A stretch of 64,000 bases of DNA from Bacteroidales bacterium. GTDB lineage: Bacteria > Bacteroidota > Bacteroidia > Bacteroidales > UBA932. The notes beneath the pieces are model-generated. The model was not told where the DNA came from, made no database searches, and worked only from the letters and a program-made list of their open reading frames with translations. The stretch lies in NCBI GenBank assembly GCA_015060245.1, contig SUYU01000005.1:80859-144858 (forward strand). The letters run 5' to 3'. Positions 8,052 to 16,367 of the stretch are shown piece after piece. The position numbers and the translations under genes are program-made. The number at the start of each line of letters is the position of its first letter. Position 1 is the stretch's first letter.

Positions 8052-9383
8052 TTATTTTTTAGGACGGCTACGCATGATACCCATAACTTTTGCCTTGCCG
8101 AATCTTATGCTGTCCAATAGAGGAATGTAAGCAGGACATGTAAACTGGCAACAGCCGCACTCAATACAATCATAGATGAAATGAGCCTCAGCATCGTCCC
8201 AACGGGCAACCTTGCTCAATTTGTTCAAAAGATAAGGCTCAAGACCCATAGGACAAGCACTTACACATTTGCCACATCTGATACAATTGCTCTCCTCCTT
8301 TCTCTTTGTCTGCTCCTCTGTCAAATAAAGTACAGAAGATGATCCTTTAAGAGTTGGAGCATCAAGGTTTGCCATAGCCTTACCCATCATAGGACCACCG
8401 CTGATAACCTTTGCAGCACTCTCAGGAATACCGCCGGTAACCTCAATTATCTTGCTTATAGGTGTACCTACCCTGTGTTTGTAGTTCTTTTGCACATTGC
8501 TGCACTGTCCGGTAACTGTAAGGATACCCTCAAACAGAGGTTTGTTTTTCTGTACAGCCTCATAAACAGCCAAAGCAGTACCTACGTTCTGCACTACAGC
8601 ACCTGTATCAATTGGAAGGCCTTTTGAAGGAACCCTTCTTCCAACAACTGCGTCAATCAACTGCTTCTCACCACCCTGTGGATATTTCTTTTTCAATACC
8701 ACAACTTTGATTTGAGGATATGCAGAAGCATATTTGTTCAAAATCTCAATAGCCTTAGGCTTGTTCTCCTCAATGCCAATGAAACCTTGTGTCACATTAA
8801 GCGCCTTCATCATTATTGAAGCACCTATAAGCACCTGCTCAGGCATCTCAACCAATACTCTGTAGTCAGATGTAAGATATGGCTCACACTCTGCAGCGTT
8901 AATGATAAGGAACTCTGCTTTTTTACCTGGAGGAGGTGATAGTTTTACGTTGGTCGGGAATGTTGCACCACCCAAACCTACAACACCACACTCTTGAATT
9001 TTTGCAATAATCTCTTTGGAGTCAAGTTTGATCTCCTTTACAATTGCATCTGAACGGTCAATTGTCTCTACCCACTCATCACCCTCTACAGTAATTACAA
9101 CTGCCTTGCAAGGGTTACCGGCCAAATCCTTGATTGTATCAATCGCTTTGACAGTACCGCTTACAGATGAGTGTACGGGAGCAGAGATGAAACCACTTGC
9201 ATTGGCTATAAGTTGACCGACCTTTACTTTGTCTCCAACCGCAACAATAGGCTCCGCAGGAGCACCCAGGTGTTGCGACATAGAGATATATGCTGTTTCA
9301 GGAATCGGGAAATTCTCAATGGCCGCATCACAAGAGATCTTGTTGTCAGCAGGATGAACTCCACCTAGCGAAAATGTCTTCAT
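8052..9383 (-). CDS. rnfC: Rnf complex NADH/ferredoxin subunit RnfC (RsxC)
   Basis: Soluble cytoplasmic subunit that contacts NAD(H) and passes electrons through iron-sulfur clusters. The 443-residue product has an N-terminal barrel-like domain, the glycine-rich loop VGLGGATFPTNVKLSPPPGK (about 136-155), and two 4Fe-4S motifs near the C terminus: CIRCGKCVSACP, then CIECGCCQFTCP about 40 residues later. Length is normal and without the long repeat tail of E. coli RsxC. The spacing to rnfB (33 nt) and rnfD (28 nt) fits one operon. Confidence 0.95.
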   Translation of the reverse strand: MKTFSLGGVHPADNKISCDAAIENFPIPETAYISMSQHLGAPAEPIVAVGDKVKVGQLIANASGFISAPVHSSVSGTVKAIDTIKDLAGNPCKAVVITVEGDEWVETIDRSDAIVKEIKLDSKEIIAKIQECGVVGLGGATFPTNVKLSPPPGKKAEFLIINAAECEPYLTSDYRVLVEMPEQVLIGASIMMKALNVTQGFIGIEENKPKAIEILNKYASAYPQIKVVVLKKKYPQGGEKQLIDAVVGRRVPSKGLPIDTGAVVQNVGTALAVYEAVQKNKPLFEGILTVTGQCSNVQKNYKHRVGTPISKIIEVTGGIPESAAKVISGGPMMGKAMANLDAPTLKGSSSVLYLTEEQTKRKEESNCIRCGKCVSACPMGLEPYLLNKLSKVARWDDAEAHFIYDCIECGCCQFTCPAYIPLLDSIRFGKAKVMGIMRSRPKK

Positions 9384-9416
9384 ATATCTGTTAGTTTTTT
9401 AATCTGTTTAGTTATT

Positions 9417-10415
9417 TTAAGCCTCTTTTTTCTCTGCAACCGGAACAGCAACTTGAGTCTTCTCGGCAGGTGCAGCAGCGGGTGCCTTCTCTGCAGGTGC
9501 AGCAGCAGGAGCCTTCTCGGCAGGTGCAGCAGCGGGTGCCTTCTCTGCAGGTGCAGCAGCAGGAGCCGCTGGAGCCGCAGCAGGTTTTGGAGGTCTTGGA
9601 GGGAAGTTTACAGCATGGATTGCACCGGTAGGACACTCTGCCACACACTTGGTACACAACTTACACTTGTTGAAATCTATGTAAGCCACGTTGTTCTCAA
9701 CTGTAATGGCGCCGAATGGGCATGTCTTTGCACATTTGCCACAACCGATACATGCAGCAGTACAAGCCTTTCTTGCAACACCGCCTTTATCTTTGTTGAT
9801 ACAAGAAACAAATACCCTGCGTGATTTAGGACCTTTGTTCCTCAATTCAATCACACCTTTCGGACATGCTTTCACGCAAGCACCGCAGGCTGTACATTTT
9901 TCATCATCAACCACAGGAAGTCCTGAAACAGGATCCATTGAGATTGCACCAAAGTTACATGCATTTGTACAGTCGCCCTTTCCAAGACAACCATACTTGC
10001 AACCAGTATCTCCCGGATACAACGCACTCATAATAGCACATGAAGCGGCTCCGTCATAAACGTTTGTCTTGGGACGCTTGTCGCAACTTCCCGCACATCT
10101 TACAACGGCTACCATAGGAGCCTTCTCAGCCACCTCAAAGCCTAGGGCTCCTGCAATTTTCTGCATTACAGGGTTACCGCCAACGGGGCAATAAAGATTG
10201 TCCAGATTCTCAGCCTTTGTACAAGCCTCAGCAAAAGCCCTACAACCGGCCTGACCGCAACCACCGCAATTTGCGCCGGGCATCAGAGCCTCCACGATAT
10301 CAATGCGCGGATCCTCCTCTACCTTGAATTTTTGTGCCACGAAATAAAGCACAACAGCCAGCAAAAGTCCCAAAAGACTTAGGCTGACTACGGTAAAAAT
10401 AATAGTAGTACTCAT
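9417..10415 (-). CDS. rnfB: Rnf complex ferredoxin-like subunit RnfB (RsxB) with repeat tail
   Basis: This is the electron entry subunit, with one N-terminal membrane helix (about 5-27). The Fe-S domain motif CGGCGQAGCRAF follows, giving cysteines 50, 53, 58 and 76. Several 4Fe-4S ferredoxin motifs come next, including CTACGACVKACP, CIGCGKCAKTCP and CKLCTKCVAECP. The last 50 residues are an added low-complexity tail, four copies of the nine-residue unit AAAPAEKAP, encoded by tandem 27-bp DNA repeats. Most of the sequence is conserved RnfB, and only the tail is unusual. Confidence 0.95.
   Translation of the reverse strand: MSTTIIFTVVSLSLLGLLLAVVLYFVAQKFKVEEDPRIDIVEALMPGANCGGCGQAGCRAFAEACTKAENLDNLYCPVGGNPVMQKIAGALGFEVAEKAPMVAVVRCAGSCDKRPKTNVYDGAASCAIMSALYPGDTGCKYGCLGKGDCTNACNFGAISMDPVSGLPVVDDEKCTACGACVKACPKGVIELRNKGPKSRRVFVSCINKDKGGVARKACTAACIGCGKCAKTCPFGAITVENNVAYIDFNKCKLCTKCVAECPTGAIHAVNFPPRPPKPAAAPAAPAAAPAEKAPAAAPAEKAPAAAPAEKAPAAAPAEKTQVAVPVAEKKEA
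9461..9568 (-). repeat. Tandem 27-bp repeats in the 3' end of rnfB
   Basis: Four 27-bp units (9461, 9488, 9515, 9542) encode the Ala/Pro/Glu/Lys tail of RnfB. Units 1 and 3 are identical and units 2 and 4 differ only at the last base, so the array is a 54-bp pair duplicated once. All units keep the reading frame. Confidence 0.9.
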
Positions 10416-10437
10416 TAAAATTTAAGTTTATTGATAT

Positions 10438-10866
10438 TTAGTGTTTCTTTTCAATTGCAAAGGTGAACTCCTTGGCCAACCTGTCCCTGAACAAAAACAC
10501 TCCAACATAGTAGAGGCTGACTCCAAGAACGGCCATTAGCCCAGCACCCAACTCACTGAAATTTAAGTAAGGCAAAGATAATAATAAAATCATTAAAATA
10601 ATCAAAGGAATTACATAAGAAATCCATACGGCACGCAATCCCAACGTTTTTTTCATAACCACCAGAACCTCTTCGCCCACATGGTACACTTCGTTTGAAG
10701 TGCGGTATATTTTTATTCTCTTTATAGACATGTCACTCATAGTACAGGCCGATTTTGCATGACAGGCAGCACACATCGACTTGTTCAGGATCTCGACATA
10801 AATCTCGGTGGGTGTTATCTGTGTAACAACACCCTCATGGTCTATTGTCTTGTTGCGTCTACTCAT
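10438..10866 (-). CDS. rseC: RseC/MucC-family membrane protein
   Basis: This 142-residue protein belongs to the SoxR-reducing/RseC family, which in other bacteria works with Rsx/Rnf to reduce redox regulators. The N-terminal soluble part has the conserved cysteine set CAACHAKSACTM (about 32-43) near the start of the domain. Two membrane helices follow (about 75-95 and 104-122). It is the first gene of the rnf operon, 22 nt before rnfB, the usual place in Bacteroidales. Its exact role here is inferred from that neighbourhood. Confidence 0.9.
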   Translation of the reverse strand: MSRRNKTIDHEGVVTQITPTEIYVEILNKSMCAACHAKSACTMSDMSIKRIKIYRTSNEVYHVGEEVLVVMKKTLGLRAVWISYVIPLIILMILLLSLPYLNFSELGAGLMAVLGVSLYYVGVFLFRDRLAKEFTFAIEKKH

Positions 10867-10892
10867 TTACTCTCCGTTTTTTGTTTACAACA

Positions 10893-11735
10893 CTATTTTT
10901 TCACTCTGCTCTCCAAAGGATACTTGAGGTTCTCCCATTTTGTCAGCCTGCCGTAAACTTTGCCCACAAGTATTTTGGACTCAAACATCAGCGGAATCTT
11001 GTTCCTGTCATCCGTAACCCAGACAAAAAGTTCATCCTCGCCTGTAAAAACCTCCCCCGCAACAAGTCTTACCGCAAATTTCATGGTCCTGTATGTACCC
11101 ATGCCGGGGATCTTCTTCACCTCTTTCCCCTTATAGACAAAATAGAGGTCAAAAATCTCCCTGTCTATGGCAAATGAGATGGGCTGCTTCTCGTCAATCC
11201 TCACTTTTGAGAAATCAAGCGTTCTGCTTACAAAATAAAGGGTTACAAGATCATAGGTATTCTGGCGTCCCGGAAGAATGGAATCCTTTTCGGGGTAATC
11301 CTTCTTTTTGGTAACAGCATTGATCTCATAGGTATCATTATTGAAAGTATAGTTGTTTATCATCCTGTACTTTCCCTCCAGCGTGTTCCTGTAAAACTTG
11401 AGCGGGCGCAGTGTCTTCTCATCAAAATGAGACTCAAAATGCTCCCTCACCGTAAAGAACATGTCATAGAACCTGTATGTATATCCCTTTACCACCGGGT
11501 TATACACACCATTGTCATAATTGAGGGTGACCACACCTTCGCCCACATCTGTATTTATGCCGCCCCATGTATAACTGAGCACATAGGTAAGTTTCTCGCC
11601 CTTTTTGAAGGGGAGTTCCCTGCCGGCCGTATCGGTCTGGGCAAAGAGAGAGTTCACCGACAAAAGTGTCATGAGCAACCCCAACACTACAGCCCTGCTT
11701 CCCGACAATCTGATAATTTCCTTTAACACCATCAT
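10893..11735 (-). CDS. DUF3108-domain secreted protein
   Basis: The 280-residue protein has a signal peptide ending near LFAQ and a DUF3108-type beta-rich domain, recognisable from KKGEKLTYVLSYTWGGINTD at the start of the mature part and from repeated motifs such as FYRNTLEGKYRMINNYTF. The fold is probably a lipoprotein-carrier-like half barrel in the periplasm, and the function is unknown. It starts 64 nt after dnaB and ends 26 nt before rseC with no terminator between, so it may feed the rnf operon transcript. Two ATG codons overlap the start, and either could be used. Confidence 0.8.
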   Translation of the reverse strand: MMVLKEIIRLSGSRAVVLGLLMTLLSVNSLFAQTDTAGRELPFKKGEKLTYVLSYTWGGINTDVGEGVVTLNYDNGVYNPVVKGYTYRFYDMFFTVREHFESHFDEKTLRPLKFYRNTLEGKYRMINNYTFNNDTYEINAVTKKKDYPEKDSILPGRQNTYDLVTLYFVSRTLDFSKVRIDEKQPISFAIDREIFDLYFVYKGKEVKKIPGMGTYRTMKFAVRLVAGEVFTGEDELFVWVTDDRNKIPLMFESKILVGKVYGRLTKWENLKYPLESRVKK

Positions 11736-11799
11736 TCAATATCTCCTCTAAAAACAACAATAACCCTCCAAATGCAGGTCACAATCCGGAATGCCCGAT

Positions 11800-13305
11800 T
11801 CAGAAATCGGTATTGTTTCCAAAATCATCATTTCCTCCGGTCATATCATTCATTCTTGAACCGGTATAGGTATCCACTCCCTGCACATCAACATCAAGTG
11901 CAACATCGTTCACATCAACAAAACGCACCTCCGAGTTGCGGAACTTCATCTTCACATCACACACGGCTCCATTACGGTGCTTTGCAATAATTATATCAGT
12001 CATACCGGCCTGCGACGGATCTTCAGTCATTCCATAATAGTCGGGGCGGTGAATAAACATTACAATATCCGCATCCTGCTCAATTGCACCCGACTCCCTC
12101 AAGTCGCTCAATTGCGGTCTTTTGGCTCCGCCTCTGGTCTCCACCGCACGGCTCAACTGTGAAAGGGCCAGAATAGGCACATCCAACTCCTTTGCTATAG
12201 CCTTCAATGACCTTGATATTGCCGAGACCTCCTGCTCCCTCATTGCCTTCAACTCCGGAGGGCCTGACATCAACTGAAGATAGTCTATGATAATCATCTT
12301 AACGCCCGCAGAAGAGACAAGACGTCTCGCCTTTGAGCGGAACTCATATATTGACAAGGAGGGGGTATCATCAATATAGAGCGGCGCCTGCGACAAGGCG
12401 TTAAGGCGCACGTTCAACTGCTCCCACTCATACAATTCAAGTTTCTTGCCACCTTTGATCTTCTCGGCAGAGAGACCTGTTTCGCTGATCATCAACCTCT
12501 TTACAAGTTGCTTCGATGCCATCTCAAGGGAGAAGAACGCCACCGGAACCTTATGCTCCACCGCCATATTCCTTGCCATTGTAAGCACAAAGGCGGTCTT
12601 ACCCATTGACGGACGGGCCGCTATGATCACAAGGTCAGACGGCTGCCATCCCAATGTTACCCGGTCTATGCCGGTATAACCGCTCGGCACTCCACTCAAA
12701 CCATCTTCCCGCATCTGGACCGACTGCAGGTCGTCTATAGCCTCATTGATGACATCCTGTACAGATTGGGTCTCCCTTTTCATATTTCTGTCGGCAAGGG
12801 TAAAGATCTTCTGCTGGGTATTGTCCAGCAGATCGTCCACTCCCGTAGCATCATCATAAGCCTCCTTCTGCACCTCATAAGATATTGAAATGAGTTCCCT
12901 CTGAATATATTTCTGTACCAGAATCTTTGTATGGTAATCGAGGTGGGCAGCAGCACCAATCTTCATACTGAGTTGGCTCAAATAGTATGGACCACCCACA
13001 AGTTCAAGGTCATCGGTCTTCTTGAGTTCCTCCGCCACCGTGTAGATATCCACCGCATCATGTCTCATTGCCAATGCCGATATAGCCTTGAATATCTTCC
13101 GGTTTGCCTCCTTGTAGAAACACTCCGGAACCAACACGTCTATAACGTCAGCAACAGAATTTGGTTCAAGCAGGAGCGAGCCGAGCACAGCCTCCTCTAT
13201 ATCTACAGCCTGGGGCGGTTTTCTGCCCGATTCCAATCCCATGAACTCAAGATTCTTTATCTGGTTAGAACCGCCGGTTCCCCTTTTTCCACTTGTTTTT
13301 GCCAT
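11800..13305 (-). CDS. dnaB: Replicative DNA helicase DnaB
   Basis: This is the hexameric helicase that unwinds DNA at the replication fork. The 501-residue product has the N-terminal DnaB collar (about 30-130, PQAVDIEEAVLGSLLLEPNS), a linker, and the RecA-like motor domain with Walker A ARPSMGKTA (about 229-237), the Walker B-like segment MIIIDYLQLM and the arginine-finger block RESGAIEQDADIVMFIHRPD. Length is normal, with no intein. The C-terminal 40 residues are acidic and asparagine-rich. A terminator upstream separates it from the zinc-ribbon gene. Confidence 0.96.
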   Translation of the reverse strand: MAKTSGKRGTGGSNQIKNLEFMGLESGRKPPQAVDIEEAVLGSLLLEPNSVADVIDVLVPECFYKEANRKIFKAISALAMRHDAVDIYTVAEELKKTDDLELVGGPYYLSQLSMKIGAAAHLDYHTKILVQKYIQRELISISYEVQKEAYDDATGVDDLLDNTQQKIFTLADRNMKRETQSVQDVINEAIDDLQSVQMREDGLSGVPSGYTGIDRVTLGWQPSDLVIIAARPSMGKTAFVLTMARNMAVEHKVPVAFFSLEMASKQLVKRLMISETGLSAEKIKGGKKLELYEWEQLNVRLNALSQAPLYIDDTPSLSIYEFRSKARRLVSSAGVKMIIIDYLQLMSGPPELKAMREQEVSAISRSLKAIAKELDVPILALSQLSRAVETRGGAKRPQLSDLRESGAIEQDADIVMFIHRPDYYGMTEDPSQAGMTDIIIAKHRNGAVCDVKMKFRNSEVRFVDVNDVALDVDVQGVDTYTGSRMNDMTGGNDDFGNNTDF

Positions 13306-13333
13306 TCTTCAATACTAATTCATAAATGATTAC

Positions 13334-13380
13334 AAAAAAACACCCTCGCCAATGGTTCAAGATCAAAGGCAGAGGATGTT
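13334..13380 (-). terminator. Terminator before dnaB
   Basis: On the minus strand the arms AACATCCTC..GCC and GGC.AGGGTGTT form about 12 bp with one bulge, followed by seven Ts. It ends the transcript coming from the zinc-ribbon gene, so dnaB must have its own promoter in the short gap. I could not place that promoter. Confidence 0.8.
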
Positions 13381-13431
13381 TTTTCTATATCTCCCTATCA
13401 TAACCCTCAAAGGGTTCTTCACAACAACAGA

Positions 13432-14253
13432 CTACTCGTTCTCAAACTCCGGATTTACAAGAATCCTTCCGCAATACTCGCAAACAATTATCTTTTTGCT
13501 TGAAGCAATATCCAACTGCCTTTGAGGCGGAATCTTGTTGAAGCAACCTCCGCAAGCATCTCTCTTGACTGTAACAACAGCAAGTTTATTGCGGGTATTT
13601 GACCTTACCTTCTTGTAAGCATTCAACAATCTCACCTCAATCTGGGACTGTATCTCCTCAGACTCTTTCAAAAGGATCTCCTCATCTTTCTGTGTCTCCT
13701 CAATGATTGACGCCAACTCCTGTTTCTTGTTCTCAAGGTCTATTTTTCTACCCTCAAGAAGTTCATTTGCAGAAGCCAACGCCACCTTCTTCTCTGCCAT
13801 GGAACGTGTGCTGTCCTTAATCCTCTTCTCTGAAAGTTCCCTTTCAAGATCCTGGAACTCAATCTCCTTTGACAAAGAGTCATACTCCCTGTTGTTCTTC
13901 ACATTATTTCTCTGGGCCTCATACTTTTCAATAAGAGACTTGCTGGTAACAATATCCTGCTTCTTCTGCGCTATAAAGGCCTCAGTATCTGCAATCTCCT
14001 TGCTCAAATTGGAAATACGTGTCTCCAATCCTGCAATATCATCCTCCAAATCCTGCACCTCCAATGGAAGTTCGCCCCTCAACAAATAAATCTTATCTAT
14101 TTTTGAATCAGTCTGTTGAAGTCTGTACAACAACTTCAGTCTGGTCTCCATACTCATATCGGAATCCAGATTCTTTGCAATCTGCAATGACGCAAAAGTC
14201 TCACCCTCCACTATAGGAGTTGCATTTGTGTTATTCTTTTTACCTGTAGCCAT
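13432..14253 (-). CDS. Coiled-coil protein with C4 zinc ribbon
   Basis: The 273-residue protein is mostly a long coiled coil (about 45-205, e.g. DLEDDIAGLETRISNLSKEI). It ends in a C4 zinc ribbon with cysteines in CGGCFNKIPP and CEYCGRIL. This is the CdsZ/DUF164-like zinc-ribbon family, found in many bacteria and suggested to touch nucleic acid or translation factors. The biochemical role is not settled. It is 9 nt downstream of the Nif3-like gene, a pairing common in Bacteroidetes. Confidence 0.85.
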   Translation of the reverse strand: MATGKKNNTNATPIVEGETFASLQIAKNLDSDMSMETRLKLLYRLQQTDSKIDKIYLLRGELPLEVQDLEDDIAGLETRISNLSKEIADTEAFIAQKKQDIVTSKSLIEKYEAQRNNVKNNREYDSLSKEIEFQDLERELSEKRIKDSTRSMAEKKVALASANELLEGRKIDLENKKQELASIIEETQKDEEILLKESEEIQSQIEVRLLNAYKKVRSNTRNKLAVVTVKRDACGGCFNKIPPQRQLDIASSKKIIVCEYCGRILVNPEFENE

Positions 14254-14262
14254 AATTCAGCT

Positions 14263-15024
14263 TTAATAGTAATATATAGGATTATTATTTCTTCTACTTA
14301 TACAAACGGCAAAGTTAGGAAATTTTTTGCAAAGTAAGTCTGCAAATAGACCAACAACATCATATTCGCTCAAATAATGGCCAATATCCATAACCATAAA
14401 TCCCCTCTCGCAATAGAATTCATGATATGTAATGTCGCCCGTAATGTACGCCTGGGCACCTTTTGCCATCGCATCACCAATAAAAGAGCGTCCGCTGCCT
14501 CCACATAGGGCTACCCTTGAAATTTTTCCGTCCACAGCAGATGAACACCGCAGATGCTCAACCCCGAACCTCTCCTTTACCATGTCGGCCAGTTCCCTCC
14601 ATCCAAGAGGCTCCTTGAGGTTACCCACAAGACCCAACTGCTCCTCATTGAGCGGTTCAACATCAACAAGGCCCAATTTTGCAGCCATAAGCCCGCTTAC
14701 GCCATTGGCGGCCTTGTCCATATTTGTATGCGCAGCGTATATTGCTATGTCGTTTTTCAAGGCCCGTGTTACAATCCTGCCCACATAATTTGACGGGGTA
14801 ATTGATTTCAGTCCCTTGAATATCAAGGGATGGTGTGTAATGATCATATCACAGCCAAGTTCAATTGCCTCATCAAGAACATCCTCTGTACAATCCAGGG
14901 CAATAAGCGCCCTTGTAACTTCGCGTTGCGGATCACCTACAGAAAATCCGCAGTTGTCCCAACTCTCCTGTAGCGCCAAAGGGGCAAACTCCTCTATGGG
15001 AGCAATAAGTTCACATGCCTTCAT
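14263..15024 (-). CDS. Nif3-like dinuclear metal-centre protein
   Basis: The 253-residue protein is of the Nif3/YbgI (DUF34) family, toroidal hexamers with a two-metal site; some members act as GTP cyclohydrolase I-type enzymes. Metal ligands appear as MIITHHPLIFKG (about 59-70), IYAAHTNMDKA (about 94-104) and the late histidine-acid block VMDIGHYLSEYD. The PII-like insertion found in longer family members is absent, so this is the short form. It sits between the MerR-like regulator and the zinc-ribbon gene on the same strand with gaps under 20 nt. The cellular role is unknown. Confidence 0.88.
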   Translation of the reverse strand: MKACELIAPIEEFAPLALQESWDNCGFSVGDPQREVTRALIALDCTEDVLDEAIELGCDMIITHHPLIFKGLKSITPSNYVGRIVTRALKNDIAIYAAHTNMDKAANGVSGLMAAKLGLVDVEPLNEEQLGLVGNLKEPLGWRELADMVKERFGVEHLRCSSAVDGKISRVALCGGSGRSFIGDAMAKGAQAYITGDITYHEFYCERGFMVMDIGHYLSEYDVVGLFADLLCKKFPNFAVCISRRNNNPIYYY

Positions 15025-15043
15025 ACCAAAAATTTATTGACAT

Positions 15044-15397
15044 TTAATCTTGCTGAACCTTAAGTTGCGCAGAGATTTCAAGCAATCTCTCCTTTATTGA
15101 GGTAAGTTTTGAGATGACCTCCACTCTCCTGTCGGCCCCGGTTATATTATCCTTCATTCTCTTTGCCGCACCATCAAGGGTCATTCCATTCTCCTTGACA
15201 AGATGGTAGATAACCTTGAAATTTGCCAGATCCTGAGCAGTGAAGAGCCTGTTCCCCTTCTTGTTCCTGGCAGGCTTGATAAAATCCGGGAACTTCTGAG
15301 CCCAGAAACGCACAAGTGATGTACTCTCGCCCAAAATCTCAGAAACCTCACCAATGGTGTAATAAAGTTTCTCTATACTCTTCTCCTTATATGGCAT
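15044..15397 (-). CDS. Small MerR-family regulator
   Basis: The 117-residue protein has an N-terminal winged-helix MerR DNA-binding domain: YYTIGEVSEILGESTSLVRF then WAQKFPDFIKPARNKKGNRL. After it come only a short helix and a coiled tail (about 75-117). There is no ligand or metal-binding domain, so it would not sense mercury or a drug the way classic MerR does. It lies 13 nt downstream of the second M23 peptidase and 19 nt upstream of the Nif3-like gene. This is the Bacteroidetes arrangement seen near peptidoglycan genes, and its targets are unknown. Confidence 0.88.
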   Translation of the reverse strand: MPYKEKSIEKLYYTIGEVSEILGESTSLVRFWAQKFPDFIKPARNKKGNRLFTAQDLANFKVIYHLVKENGMTLDGAAKRMKDNITGADRRVEVISKLTSIKERLLEISAQLKVQQD

Positions 15398-15410
15398 AAC
15401 TGTAAATTTA

Positions 15411-16367
15411 TCAGTCCAAAGACTGTCCGGTATTTGATGAAATTGCTATAATCTCCCTGAACTGTTCAGGGGTAATGTCTGCAAAAAAGTAGTTCCTCGG
15501 GTCAACAACTTTACCGTTATAGGTAACACAATAATGAAGATGAGGTGCAAATGACATTCCCGACAGGCCTATCCTCCCTATAACCTCTCCCCTGCCCACA
15601 CTCTTTCCTTTCCTCACCAGAATATCACCAAGGTGTGAATATGTTGTCATATAACCATTCTTGTGGTCTATTGTAACCGAATTGCCTCGTCCTCTCTTTG
15701 ACCTTACAGACTCCACCACCACACCATCGGCCGAAGCAAGCACATCTGTTCCCACCGCACCCAGCAGATCCATGCCGTCATGCTCAACCACAGTCTTGTA
15801 GAATGGATTTATCTTCTTCCCGACAGATGCGCCGGTCTGTCCAACGGAAAAATCCTTCAACGGCACTATTGACGGTATATGGTCCACACTCTTACCCAGA
15901 TACTTGCACTCCTCGTTGATATCCTCAAAAACCGCCTGCACATCCGATGCGCTCTCCTGCATAAGTTCCAGCATCTGGCGGCTTTTGCTCACAATCATCT
16001 CATCTTTTGTGGTATCTATATTCTCAAGAAGCGGCGAACTCTGGTCTATCAGGGAAACTATCAACGGGTCGGCATTGAATATGCTCCGGTAAATCTCGCG
16101 GTCCTTGAGTTTAAGATTGGAGACAGTATTGTCAAGGACCTCAAGTTTCTGGCGCAATTTTTCATACTCTTCCGCCATGACCTCATTCTCCTTTGCAAGT
16201 TTCCTTTCGGCATCTGTACTTACCACAAGTGCAAAAATGCAATAATAGAGGATTGCCAGAAGAATACTTGCCAACAAATACTGGAAAATCTTCCTGCACC
16301 ACCACTTGACACCCCTTCTGACCTCTACAAATTCCAGTTTCTCCTTATTGAATTTGTACTTTTCCAT
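15411..16367 (-). CDS. Membrane-anchored M23 metallopeptidase (second copy)
   Basis: This is a peptidoglycan endopeptidase of the LytM/M23 family. The 318-residue product opens with MEKYKFNKEKLEF, has a membrane anchor (about 28-52) and a coiled coil (about 57-105). The zinc-binding M23 domain follows, with the first motif HDGMD and the second HLHYCV. The ligands HxxxD and HxH are complete, so it should be active. Its ATG follows the stop codon of the upstream paralogue without a gap. The two proteins share the N-terminal KYKFN motif and overall plan but have diverged strongly. Confidence 0.9.
   Translation of the reverse strand: MEKYKFNKEKLEFVEVRRGVKWWCRKIFQYLLASILLAILYYCIFALVVSTDAERKLAKENEVMAEEYEKLRQKLEVLDNTVSNLKLKDREIYRSIFNADPLIVSLIDQSSPLLENIDTTKDEMIVSKSRQMLELMQESASDVQAVFEDINEECKYLGKSVDHIPSIVPLKDFSVGQTGASVGKKINPFYKTVVEHDGMDLLGAVGTDVLASADGVVVESVRSKRGRGNSVTIDHKNGYMTTYSHLGDILVRKGKSVGRGEVIGRIGLSGMSFAPHLHYCVTYNGKVVDPRNYFFADITPEQFREIIAISSNTGQSLD

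Noticed and set aside
9461..9568. Short spaced repeats that could look like a CRISPR array
   Set aside because: The units are contiguous 27-bp multiples in frame within rnfB and have no spacers.
9453..9824. Plus-strand reading frame opposite rnfB
   Set aside because: It mirrors the cysteine-rich and repeat-coding part of rnfB, which gives a false open frame rich in C, S and R.
11783..11798. CCGATT/AATCGG hairpin at the dnaB stop as a terminator
   Set aside because: No T run follows on the minus strand, so it probably does not stop transcription.
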